DNA of 46,521 bases from Actinomycetota bacterium (GTDB lineage: Bacteria > Actinomycetota > Thermoleophilia > Miltoncostaeales > Miltoncostaeaceae): NCBI GenBank assembly GCA_020636905.1, contig JACJWX010000018.1, positions 1 through 46,521 of the forward strand, in the 5' to 3' direction. A program made the position numbers and the translations under genes. The notes below the pieces were generated by a model. That model was given only the letters and a program-made list of their open reading frames with translations, ran no database searches and was not told the DNA's origin. Shown here piece by piece: positions 26,764 through 34,423 of the stretch (positions are counted from its first letter, which is position 1; the number at the start of each line of letters is the position of its first letter).

Positions 26764-26793
26764 ACGTTGGGGGGCCCGAGGGCCCCCCAACGT
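26764..26793. terminator. Strong hairpin between the nuclease and DUF1097 genes
   Basis: A 14-base arm, ACGTTGGGGGGCCC, is followed by GA and its exact reverse complement. The element sits between two convergent stops, so it can terminate both transcripts. Confidence 0.75.
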
Positions 26794-26834
26794 GCACTTC
26801 TGGCGAGTCCGTACGGGACGGACTCAGACCATTC

Positions 26835-27494
26835 TCACGCCTCGGCCGTCTTGGGCTTCGGAGTGAGGGCGGCGGCCAGCTTGGCCGACACCACGCCGAG
26901 GACCACACCGCAGAGCAGCGAGACCAGCGTGTTGAGCCAGACGTACTGCCAGGGCGTGGAGATCACGCCGCCGAATGCACCGGAACCCGGAGCATCGGTG
27001 AGGGCCTGGATCGAGTTGCCGACGCCACCGCCGTTCGGGGCCCAACCATCGAGACCCGTGGCGATCCACCAGAGGAACACCGACGCGAAGGCCGGGAACG
27101 TTCCCGCAACGTAGTACCAGTCACCGGCGATCAGGATCGCGACGAGGATGAAGGCGAAGATGCCCACCCAGAGGGCGATGCCCCAGAAGTCGGGAAGATC
27201 AGCGGTCTTGAATGCAAGCGGCATCGTGATCAGTGCAGCCACAGTGCCGAAGATGCAGGCCACAGCGACCTTGCCGGCCGCGGCGTTGTCACCACCGGCC
27301 ATGAAGAACATGCCCCACGAGACGAACGCGGTGGGGAGGATCAGGTGAAAATTGCTCGGAAGCTCGAGGCCGATGCCGAGGTCACCGCTGGTCACCCAGT
27401 GGAACGTGAAGTTCAGCGAGAACTCCGTCCAGAGGAATGACAGGACCCCAACGACCAGCGCGAGCGGGAGAATTGCTTGTGCACGAGCACCCAT
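26835..27494 (-). CDS. DUF1097 membrane protein
   Basis: Membrane protein of 219 residues with about five to six helices. It belongs to DUF1097, a family of unknown function (E. coli YcdZ is a member). The first helix is ILPLALVVGVLSFLWTEF. Further segments include LILPTAFVSWGMFFMAGG, VAVACIFGTVAALITMPLAF and IALWVGIFAFILVAILIAG. The C-terminus is polar (PKPKTAEA). Base composition is noticeably less GC-rich than in neighbours, and the codons are less biased, which could mean high expression or transfer. An AGGGAG ribosome-binding site is about ten bases upstream, and an elaborate operator region precedes it. Confidence 0.8.
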   Translation of the reverse strand: MGARAQAILPLALVVGVLSFLWTEFSLNFTFHWVTSGDLGIGLELPSNFHLILPTAFVSWGMFFMAGGDNAAAGKVAVACIFGTVAALITMPLAFKTADLPDFWGIALWVGIFAFILVAILIAGDWYYVAGTFPAFASVFLWWIATGLDGWAPNGGGVGNSIQALTDAPGSGAFGGVISTPWQYVWLNTLVSLLCGVVLGVVSAKLAAALTPKPKTAEA

Positions 27495-27526
27495 GAAGAG
27501 TTGGCTCCCTGTGTTGGTCAGAACGA

Positions 27527-27636
27527 AAAGTACGTCTGCGCAGGAAAGATTTCGGTCTGCGCAGCAGAAACGTCCGAAACGTCAAACGTTTGTGCGGAAT
27601 GAGCCTAATTGGCGGCCCGGACACGTTTCAAGTGTC
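27527..27636 (-). promoter_or_regulatory. Promoter and clustered operator-like repeats before the DUF1097 gene
   Basis: A minus-strand -10 TACTTT lies at 27527-27532. GTCTGCGCAG, with the palindromic core CTGCGCAG, occurs twice at 27534-27543 and 27555-27564, exactly 21 bp (two helical turns) apart. AAACGT-CAA-ACGTTT is at 27577-27591 and GACAC-N7-GTGTC at 27620-27636. The stretch is AT-richer than its surroundings. It looks like a tightly regulated promoter. Confidence 0.5.
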
Positions 27637-27688
27637 ACGTACGCAGTTTCTCTACGGACTCCTTCAGAGCCCCATTGCCAGGACGATC

Positions 27689-29431
27689 TCACCCGCTGAG
27701 CCGCCGCCGGGACTTCGCCAGGAGCCGCTCCCGTCCATCGTCGTCCACGTCGGCGACCGCCGTTGCGAGCGACGAGCCGTCGCGATCGGCCGTGACGATC
27801 ATGAGGCCGTTCTGGAACGTCAGCCCGCCGTCGAACGTCCAGCGGACGGCCGGATCCGTGACACCCGCCGAACGGGCCAGGACGCGCAGGATCGCCGACG
27901 CGCCGCGTGAGCGGAGCACCCGGAACACCACCTTCATGCTGCGCTGGAGGATGTTCCGCATCGGGGACTGCACCAGCTGCCAGATCCGGGTGTCGTCGTG
28001 GTCCCGGTCGGTCAGCGCCACCCGCGCCCGGTACGAGAAGTGGACGTCACCGCCGAGCAGCAACACCGTCTGCGGGGCCTCGGGCCGGTCGACCACGTCT
28101 CCGAGCAGCCCGACCATGCCGTCGAACGATCGTCGGAACGCGGGCCAGTGCTCCATGTCGATGCCCTGCCGGAGCCGCTCGGCGATCCGGGACCAGATCG
28201 AGCCCCATGCCCCGGTGGCGACAGCCTCGCTCCATCCCTCGACGTGGTGGACGCCGTAGGGGGTGAACACCGGAAGCGTCGAGGCGATGAGGAGGTGCCG
28301 CGGGGGCGGGTCGGCGAAGACCTGCTCCCGGAGCCACTGCCACTCGACGCCATCGACGATCGCCCGCTCCTCGGGCGGATCGAGGACGCGCGAGCATCGG
28401 GAATCGACGATCACGAGACGGATGCAGCCGAGGTCCTGGGCCGTGGACCAGCGGGTGGTGTCGGGGTCGACGTCCGACCGCCAGGCGTGGTCGTCGACGA
28501 GGCGGGTCGCGTCCCGATCCGGTGCGTTCACGACGGCCACGAACAGATCGTCGGCCGCCAGCAGTTCGGGAGAGAGATTGCCGAGGTGCTGGTAGATCCA
28601 GTACGACCCCAGTGCCCCGACGACCCGATCGTTCCACCACGGCCGGCGCTCCATCTCCTCGCGCCAGGTCTTGGAGGTGTTCCAGTCGTCGCGCAGGTCG
28701 TGGTCGTCCAGGATCATCGCGCTGGGCACCGTCGACAGGAGCCAGCGCGTCGCGTCGTGCATCCAGGTGGTCTGGTAGAGCCAGGCGTACTCGCGGAAGT
28801 TCTGGATCTCCTCACGGATGTCCGCGGGGTCCCCGGCGTGCAGTTCCCGCAGGAGCTCCTCGATCTCAGGCGAGGGTTCGTCCGCGTACACCTGGTCGCC
28901 GAGATGCAGGATCAGGTGCGGCCAGTGCTCGCGCGGCTCGTCGACGAGGCGCCGTGCCAGCGCGACCAGGGCGTCGGCGCCCCATGCGCGCAGGCCGTCG
29001 TCGTCGTAGGGCCCGAGTTCGCGACACGATCCGAACGCGATCCGCACCGGGCCGTCGCCCGGCGGAGGAGGGATGACGCTCGGCGGAAAGCCGGAGTCGG
29101 GCGGCGGCCAGGCCACGTCATCGTCGACGAGCACCTCGTACTCCACGGCCCGATCGTCGGGCAGCCCCGACACGATGATCAACGCGTAGCCGTGTCCGTG
29201 CACCATCCAGGTGTCGGCCCCGCCCCCCCAGGTGTCGGACCCGTCACACGACCGGACCCGCACGTGGTGGTGCCCGCGCGTTTCCACGAAGAGCGTCGCC
29301 CGCCCCTGCGCGTCCCGGTGTCGCAGCACCGGCCCCACGAGGATCTGCTCGGCCGGCCCGTACTCACCCGAAGTGGGCGCGTGAAGTCCGACCGGACCGG
29401 GGTACTCCCCCGTCGTGATGCCATGTCCCAT
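27689..29431 (-). CDS. PhoD-like metallophosphatase
   Basis: Protein of about 580 residues in the PhoD-like (alkaline phosphatase D) superfamily. A ~120-residue N-terminal beta domain (TTGEYPGPVGLHAPTSGE onward) is followed by the calcineurin-like core: RIAFGSCRE, HLILHLGDQVYADE, MILDDHDLRDDW and LLLGGDVHFSYRARV carry the expected metal-ligand aspartates, asparagine and histidines. No signal peptide or Tat motif is visible, so unlike classical PhoD it looks cytoplasmic. ATG 29458 is an alternative start; 29431 is chosen because it leaves a leader of about 36 bases after the TATCCT -10 candidate (29475-29480). Confidence 0.85.
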   Translation of the reverse strand: MGHGITTGEYPGPVGLHAPTSGEYGPAEQILVGPVLRHRDAQGRATLFVETRGHHHVRVRSCDGSDTWGGGADTWMVHGHGYALIIVSGLPDDRAVEYEVLVDDDVAWPPPDSGFPPSVIPPPPGDGPVRIAFGSCRELGPYDDDGLRAWGADALVALARRLVDEPREHWPHLILHLGDQVYADEPSPEIEELLRELHAGDPADIREEIQNFREYAWLYQTTWMHDATRWLLSTVPSAMILDDHDLRDDWNTSKTWREEMERRPWWNDRVVGALGSYWIYQHLGNLSPELLAADDLFVAVVNAPDRDATRLVDDHAWRSDVDPDTTRWSTAQDLGCIRLVIVDSRCSRVLDPPEERAIVDGVEWQWLREQVFADPPPRHLLIASTLPVFTPYGVHHVEGWSEAVATGAWGSIWSRIAERLRQGIDMEHWPAFRRSFDGMVGLLGDVVDRPEAPQTVLLLGGDVHFSYRARVALTDRDHDDTRIWQLVQSPMRNILQRSMKVVFRVLRSRGASAILRVLARSAGVTDPAVRWTFDGGLTFQNGLMIVTADRDGSSLATAVADVDDDGRERLLAKSRRRLSG

Positions 29432-29526
29432 GCCGTCCACCGCCCTCGCGACCCGCATCCACGCGATCCGGAAGAGGATATGGCGACGGAGACGCCCGGG
29501 CCCGCTCGCGGCGATTCACCCGGGTG

Positions 29527-30285
29527 TCAGCCGGGTCGGTCGGGGATCGCGAACATCCTGGGCCACAGTTTTCCGGTCACGTACACCCGCTGACGGCCCC
29601 GGTCCCACGCGATGCCGTTCAGGACGTCGACCTGGCCGCCGGCCGGAAGGCGTGCCTTCAACCCGCGCAGGTCCAACCGCACCCGGACGCGTCCGTTTCG
29701 CGGGTTGATGATCACGATGTCGTCGGTCTGCCAGACGTTGGCCCAGATCTCGCCGCGTACGATCTCGAGTTCGTTGAGGAGCGCGACGGGCGTGCCGGCG
29801 TCGGTGACCCGCACGCGACGGACCACCCGGAACGTCCGGGGATCGAGGATCCTGAGCGTCGCCGTACCGTCACTCATCACGAGCCGCGGTCCCATCGACG
29901 CGAGGCCCCAGCCCTCACCACGGTACGTGTGGCGTCGCACCGCGCGGAAGGTCGTCGAGGATCGGACGAACGCGGTGTGCTCGCGCCACGTCAGCTGCAC
30001 CGCGCGACCGCCCGCCAGTGCGAGTCCCTCCGCGAAGTAGCGGCTCGGCAGCCGCCGGATCCTGAGCACACGGCCGTCACGAAGCCGCACCCGGCGCACG
30101 CTGGACTGCCCGTAGAGTCCCGTGCTCTCGAGGAATCCACCCCGATGCCACACGAGTCCCTGCGTGAATGCCGCGGGGTCGTGGGGCCAGGTACCGGTCA
30201 CCGACGGCACCACGGTTGGGGCCGGTGCCGCCGTGGCGGTTCCACTGATGGCGAGCAGCGCCGCGAAGACATGTGACCACATCAC
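29527..30285 (-). CDS. Secreted glutaminyl-peptide cyclotransferase (PF05096-type)
   Basis: Plant-type glutamine cyclotransferase of 252 residues, forming pyroglutamate from N-terminal glutamine. A signal peptide, MWSHVFAALLAISGTATAAPA, is followed by a five-bladed propeller sequence with family phrases FTQGLVWHRGGFLESTGLYG, YFAEGLAL, EGWGLASMGPRLVMSDGTATL, LNELEIVRGEIWANVWQTD and VLNGIAWD. The catalytic glutamate region (ESTGLYG) is intact. GTG 30285 is chosen because GACAAT precedes it by six bases; the ATG one codon later is equally possible for the protein. It is divergent from the ABC exporter. Confidence 0.88.
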   Translation of the reverse strand: MMWSHVFAALLAISGTATAAPAPTVVPSVTGTWPHDPAAFTQGLVWHRGGFLESTGLYGQSSVRRVRLRDGRVLRIRRLPSRYFAEGLALAGGRAVQLTWREHTAFVRSSTTFRAVRRHTYRGEGWGLASMGPRLVMSDGTATLRILDPRTFRVVRRVRVTDAGTPVALLNELEIVRGEIWANVWQTDDIVIINPRNGRVRVRLDLRGLKARLPAGGQVDVLNGIAWDRGRQRVYVTGKLWPRMFAIPDRPG

Positions 30286-30297
30286 GCACGCATTGTC
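30286..30297 (-). promoter_or_regulatory. -10 box directly before the glutaminyl cyclase start
   Basis: Minus-strand GACAAT, six bases, then GTG ATG. Leaderless-type arrangement. Confidence 0.45.
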
Positions 30298-30440
30298 CCA
30301 TGATGGAGCCCAAGCACGGGCGTCGAGCGGGCACCCGTCCTCGTCCCCCGCCGCGCCCGGCGGACGAGCCCGGGGATCGGGGCACCGGCCGGCCGGTGAC
30401 ACGTCTGTCCGGCATGGTCTCAGTGGCACTTCGGCATCCG

Positions 30441-30452
30441 TAGGCTGCCGGG
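30441..30452 (+). promoter_or_regulatory. -10 box directly before the ABC ATPase start
   Basis: TAGGCT, six bases, then ATG at 30453. No Shine-Dalgarno. Confidence 0.55.
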
Positions 30453-31334
30453 ATGCTCGAGGTCCGCAATCTCACACGGCGGTTCGGCGACGTCACCGCA
30501 GTCGACGACGCCACCTTCTCGGTACCCGGCGGCGTCATGACCGGATTCGTGGGCGGTAACGGTGCCGGCAAGACCACCACCATGCGGATGATCATGGGCG
30601 TGCTCGGGATCACCGCGGGGCGTGTCGGGTGGGACGGTCGCGAGATCACCACGGCAGACCGGCGCAGATTCGGGTACATGCCGGAGGAGCGGGGCCTCTA
30701 CCCCAAGCAACGGGTGATCGACCAGCTCGCCTACCTCGGCCGTCTGAAGGGGATGGACGCCGGGGCCGCGCGTCGCACCGTGATGGATCACCTGGAGCGC
30801 TTCGGACTCGCCGAGCGGGCGAAGGACCGCGTCCAGGAGCTCTCACTGGGCAACCAGCAGCGGGTGCAGATCACCGCAGCGGTCATGGCGGACCCGGCGG
30901 CCCTCATCCTGGATGAGCCCTTCTCGGGCCTCGATCCGGCGGCGGTGGACGCCATGGCGGATCTGCTGCGCGACCACACCGCGCGCGGTGTGCCGGTGCT
31001 CTTCTCGAGCCACCAACTCGACCTCGTCGAACGGTTGTGCGACCGGCTCGTCGTTCTGAAGGGCGGCCGTGTCCTCGCCGAGGGCACCGCCGCGGATCTG
31101 CAATCGCGAGGCCCGCGGCTCGTGCGGCTGGTGCTCGATGGCGACGCCGGCTGGGTCCGGGATCGGCCGGGCGTGCGGGTGGCCGACCTCGACCGCACGA
31201 CCGTGGTGTTCGAACCCGCCGACGCGGATGCCGCGGACGCGGTGTTGCGCGACGCGCTCCACCGGGGCCGGGTCGAGGCATTCGCCCCCGTGATCCCCTC
31301 GCTCAATGACGTCTATCTGGAGATGACGAAGTGA
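30453..31334 (+). CDS. ABC exporter ATP-binding subunit (NatA-like)
   Basis: ATPase of 293 residues that powers an ABC-2-type exporter. The Walker A motif reads GGNGAGKTT (about 35-43). The signature is LSLGNQQRVQ and Walker B LILDEPFSGLDP. The H-loop is in LFSSHQLDLVERLCD. After about residue 215 there is a small C-terminal domain as in NatA/EcsA-type subunits, and the LGNQQ signature variant is also characteristic of that group. It overlaps the permease gene by GTGA. Confidence 0.92.
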   Translation: MLEVRNLTRRFGDVTAVDDATFSVPGGVMTGFVGGNGAGKTTTMRMIMGVLGITAGRVGWDGREITTADRRRFGYMPEERGLYPKQRVIDQLAYLGRLKGMDAGAARRTVMDHLERFGLAERAKDRVQELSLGNQQRVQITAAVMADPAALILDEPFSGLDPAAVDAMADLLRDHTARGVPVLFSSHQLDLVERLCDRLVVLKGGRVLAEGTAADLQSRGPRLVRLVLDGDAGWVRDRPGVRVADLDRTTVVFEPADADAADAVLRDALHRGRVEAFAPVIPSLNDVYLEMTK

Positions 31335-32491
31335 GTCCCTGGGCCATCGTCACACGACGCGAGGTGCTCGTGCGCCTCACCGACAAGGCCTTCATCATCG
31401 GGACGCTGATCTTCATGGCCCTCCTCCTGGGCGTCACCGGCTGGGCGGCGTATCAGGACTCGGGCGTCGATCACTACGAGGTCGCGTCAACACCGGCCGA
31501 CCGTGCGATGGTCGCGTCCCTCGAGGCGAACGCGCCCGAGGTCGACGGGAGCGTGCGGGTGTCGGCCGTCGCCGTCGCCGACGCCTCCGCCGCGCGTGCG
31601 GCCCTCGCCGACGGGCGGGTCGACGCGTGGCTGCACCGGCGGGGCGACGGCTGGGAGCTGCTCACCCAGTCGGAGACGAAGACCTCGCTGTTCGACGCCA
31701 CGCAACAGGTGGTGCGCGGCGCGGTCGTCGCCGCGAACGCCCGTGCCGCGGGGACCACCGCGGAGGCGATCCAGCGCGGCGCGACGGTGACCTCGCGACT
31801 CGTCGAGGGGAATGTCGATCGGGAGAATCTCGGACGTGCCGCCGGAATGATCTTCGCGTTCGTCTTCTACCTGAGTTCGCTGATGTTCGGCGTGCAGCTC
31901 GCGGGGAGCGTGGTCGAGGAGAAGCAGAACCGCATCGTGGAGATCATCGCCAGTGCGATTCCGGTTCGGCATCTGCTCGCCGGCAAGATCATCGGAAACA
32001 CGCTGGTGGCGATGCTCCAGGTGGTGGTCTACATCGCCGTCGGACTGGTCGGACTGAGCTTCACCAGCTACGGGACGTACGTCCCCGAGCTCACCGGGCC
32101 GGTCGTGTGGTTCTTCGCGTTCTTCCTGGCGGGATTCGTCGCCCTCGCGTCACTGTGGGCGGTCGCGGGAGCTCTGGCGTCGCGGATGGAGGACCTCCAG
32201 GCCACGACCACACCGCTCACCTTGATGGTGATGGTGATGTTCTTCGGATCCCTGCTGTTCCAGGGAACCGCCCGGGTGATCGCCTCGTTCGCGCCGCCGT
32301 TCTCGGCGGTGCTGATGCCGATCCGCATCGTGGAGCAGGACGCCTCGGCGTGGGAGGCGCTGATCGCGCTCACGCTGCTGCTCGCCTTCACGCTCGTCAC
32401 GATTCTGGTGGGCGAACGGCTCTACCGGCGTTCGTTGCTCCAGAGCGGCGGGCGGGTCGGGTTGCGGGCCGCCTGGTCCGCTCCGGAGTGA
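31331..32491 (+). CDS. ABC-2-type exporter permease (NatB-like)
   Basis: Membrane subunit of 386 residues for the preceding ATPase. One helix near the N-terminus (FIIGTLIFMALLLGVTGWAAY) is followed by an extracytoplasmic domain of about 130 residues. Then come about six helices: the MIFAFVFYLSSLMFGVQLAG helix, then the conserved VVEEKQNRIVEIIASAIPVRHLLAGKIIG stretch, and further segments up to LTLLLAFTLVTILVG. This is the layout of sodium or antibiotic exporters of the NatB group; the substrate is unknown. Its start codon lies in the ATPase stop (GTGA). Confidence 0.9.
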   Translation: MSPWAIVTRREVLVRLTDKAFIIGTLIFMALLLGVTGWAAYQDSGVDHYEVASTPADRAMVASLEANAPEVDGSVRVSAVAVADASAARAALADGRVDAWLHRRGDGWELLTQSETKTSLFDATQQVVRGAVVAANARAAGTTAEAIQRGATVTSRLVEGNVDRENLGRAAGMIFAFVFYLSSLMFGVQLAGSVVEEKQNRIVEIIASAIPVRHLLAGKIIGNTLVAMLQVVVYIAVGLVGLSFTSYGTYVPELTGPVVWFFAFFLAGFVALASLWAVAGALASRMEDLQATTTPLTLMVMVMFFGSLLFQGTARVIASFAPPFSAVLMPIRIVEQDASAWEALIALTLLLAFTLVTILVGERLYRRSLLQSGGRVGLRAAWSAPE

Positions 32492-32549
32492 GTCGTCCCG
32501 GTCCCGGCACGGCCCGCGGTCGTCGGGTCGAGCCGGGGCGCGGCGCGGA

Positions 32550-33509
32550 TCAGCCGCGTCCAGGCGCGGTCGACATGGCGAGGTCCACCAGGATGCCGGC
32601 GAGCGCCTCGGGTGTGTGCCGCACGAGCGCACCGGCCTCGGCGAGGTGGGCGGTCACCAACCGCACCCCCGCGGCGTCGACGCGATCGGCGTCGAGCTCG
32701 ACGGGTTCCTGGCCCATCATCTCGTAGGCCGCGACCGCGTCGGGGTCCAGTTCGCCCTCGTGGGCGACCACGACGTCGACGCCTCCGGGCACCGATTGGA
32801 GGATGCGATCGAGGTGATCGGCCACCGAGAACCCGTCGGTCTCACCCGGCTGGGTCATGACGTTGCAGACGTAGACCCGCAGACCCCGCGCGCGACGCAC
32901 CGCGTCGGCGATCTCGGGCACGGCGAGGTGCGGCAGCACACTCGTGAAGAGGCTTCCGGGCCCGAGCACGATCATGTCGGCGTCGGTGAGCGCTTCGACG
33001 GCTGGCGGATGGGCCGCAGGGGGCGGATCGAGCCAGACCCGGCTGCAGGCACCCTCGCCGGCGGCGATGTTGGTCTCACCGCACACCTCCTCGCCGTCGG
33101 CGCGCTCCGCCCACAAGCGGACGTGCTGCAGAGTGGACGGCAGCACCCGGCCGCGGATCTTCAGGACGTGCGAGCACTCCTCGATCGCCAGGTCGAAGTT
33201 GCCGGTCACCTCAGCGAGCGCGGCCAGGAACAGGTTCCCGAACGGGTGCCCGGACAGGTCGCCGTCGGCGAAGCGGTGCTGGAACAGGCGGCCCATGAGC
33301 GATTCGTCGTCGGCGAGCGCGACCAGGCAGTTGCGGATGTCCCCGGGTGGCAGCACACCGAGTTCGCGGCGCAGCCGCCCGGAGGATCCGCCGTCATCGG
33401 CGACCGTGACGACGGCGGTGAGGTCGAGCGGCGCCCGTTTCAGGCCGCGCAGCAGTGACGCCAGCCCGGTTCCGCCGCCGAGGGCGGTGACGCGCGGGAT
33501 TCGGTTCAC
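32550..33509 (-). CDS. yvcK: Gluconeogenesis factor YvcK / CofD-like
   Basis: Cytoplasmic Rossmann-like protein of 319 residues in the YvcK (2-phospho-L-lactate transferase-like) family. It binds UDP-sugars and is needed for growth on gluconeogenic carbon and for normal cell-wall synthesis in several Gram-positives. Diagnostic sequence: VTALGGGTGLASLLRGLK, VTVADDGGSSGRLR, PPGDIRNCLVALAD and LGPGSLFTSVLPHL. GTG 33509 overlaps the rapZ stop (GTGA). In many Actinobacteria whiA follows; here the next gene downstream is the convergent NatB-like permease. Confidence 0.93.
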   Translation of the reverse strand: MNRIPRVTALGGGTGLASLLRGLKRAPLDLTAVVTVADDGGSSGRLRRELGVLPPGDIRNCLVALADDESLMGRLFQHRFADGDLSGHPFGNLFLAALAEVTGNFDLAIEECSHVLKIRGRVLPSTLQHVRLWAERADGEEVCGETNIAAGEGACSRVWLDPPPAAHPPAVEALTDADMIVLGPGSLFTSVLPHLAVPEIADAVRRARGLRVYVCNVMTQPGETDGFSVADHLDRILQSVPGGVDVVVAHEGELDPDAVAAYEMMGQEPVELDADRVDAAGVRLVTAHLAEAGALVRHTPEALAGILVDLAMSTAPGRG

Positions 33510-34414
33510 GACGCGCGCCCTGGTGCGTCGGCGTCTTCGCGGGCCTTCAGGGTGGCGCGGCTGATGTCCCGATGTGTCACCGAAACCTGGAACTCCGGGC
33601 GTCCTCGGTAGCGCGTCGCCATGCGCTCGGCCATGTACACGCTGCGATGGCGGCCGCCGGTGCAGCCGAACCCGACCACCAGGTGGCTCTTCCCCTCCTC
33701 GGCGTACTTCGGCAGCAGGTAGTCGAGCAGCGATTCGAGCCGCGGGATGAACCCGGCCGTCTCGGGGGCGTCACGGACGAAGGCCGCGACCTCGGGGTCG
33801 AGGCCCGTCTTGGGCGCGAACTCGGGGACGTAGTGCGGATTGGTGATGAAGCGCACGTCAAAGAGCAGGTCGGCGTCGTTGGGTGCCCCGTGCTTGAAAC
33901 CGAACGACACGAACAGCACCTGCATCCCCGGCCGGGCCTCCGGGTCGATCATCCGCTCGATGATCTTGCGGCGGAGGTCCCAGATGTTGAGGTCGCTCGT
34001 GTCGATGATGATGTCGGCGCGGTCCCGAAGCGGCTTCAGGACCTCGCGCTCGCGGCGGATTCCCTCGATGACGGGGGCGTCCTCGGCGAGCGGGTGGCGG
34101 CGCCGGGTTTCGCGGTAGCGATTGAGCAGTACCTGATCCGAGGCCTCGAGGAACAGCACCCGGGGACGGGTTCCGTTGGCCTGTTCCAGCCGGTCGATCT
34201 CGGTGCCGAGGTCGGTGAAGAACACCCCGCCGCGGATATCGCACACGACGGCGGCCCGCTCGACGCGGTCGCGATCCTCGGAGAACAGCTCGGCGAGCGA
34301 GTGCAACAGTTTCGGCGGCAGGTTGTCGACGACGAACCAGCCGGAGTCCTCGAAGGCCCCCATGGCCTGGCTCTTGCCGGCACCGCTCATTCCCGTGATG
34401 ACCGTGAGTTCCAT
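33506..34414 (-). CDS. rapZ: RNase adapter / nucleotide-binding protein RapZ
   Basis: P-loop protein of 302 residues (YvcJ/RapZ family) that hydrolyses nucleotides. E. coli RapZ guides small-RNA decay in amino-sugar control; the actinobacterial role is less clear. Walker A GMSGAGKS occupies residues 8-15. Further family phrases are GWFVVDNLPPKLL, SFGFKHGAPNDADLLFDVRF with NPHYVPE, and the C-terminal signature GCTGGRHRSVYMAERM. It starts 9 bases after the uvrC stop and overlaps yvcK. Confidence 0.94.
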   Translation of the reverse strand: MELTVITGMSGAGKSQAMGAFEDSGWFVVDNLPPKLLHSLAELFSEDRDRVERAAVVCDIRGGVFFTDLGTEIDRLEQANGTRPRVLFLEASDQVLLNRYRETRRRHPLAEDAPVIEGIRREREVLKPLRDRADIIIDTSDLNIWDLRRKIIERMIDPEARPGMQVLFVSFGFKHGAPNDADLLFDVRFITNPHYVPEFAPKTGLDPEVAAFVRDAPETAGFIPRLESLLDYLLPKYAEEGKSHLVVGFGCTGGRHRSVYMAERMATRYRGRPEFQVSVTHRDISRATLKAREDADAPGRAS

Positions 34415-34423
34415 GTGTGCTCG

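Noticed and set aside
27998..29593. 531-codon plus-strand frame opposite the PhoD-like gene
   Set aside because: The minus strand carries all metallophosphatase motifs; the plus frame is an antisense artefact of high GC.
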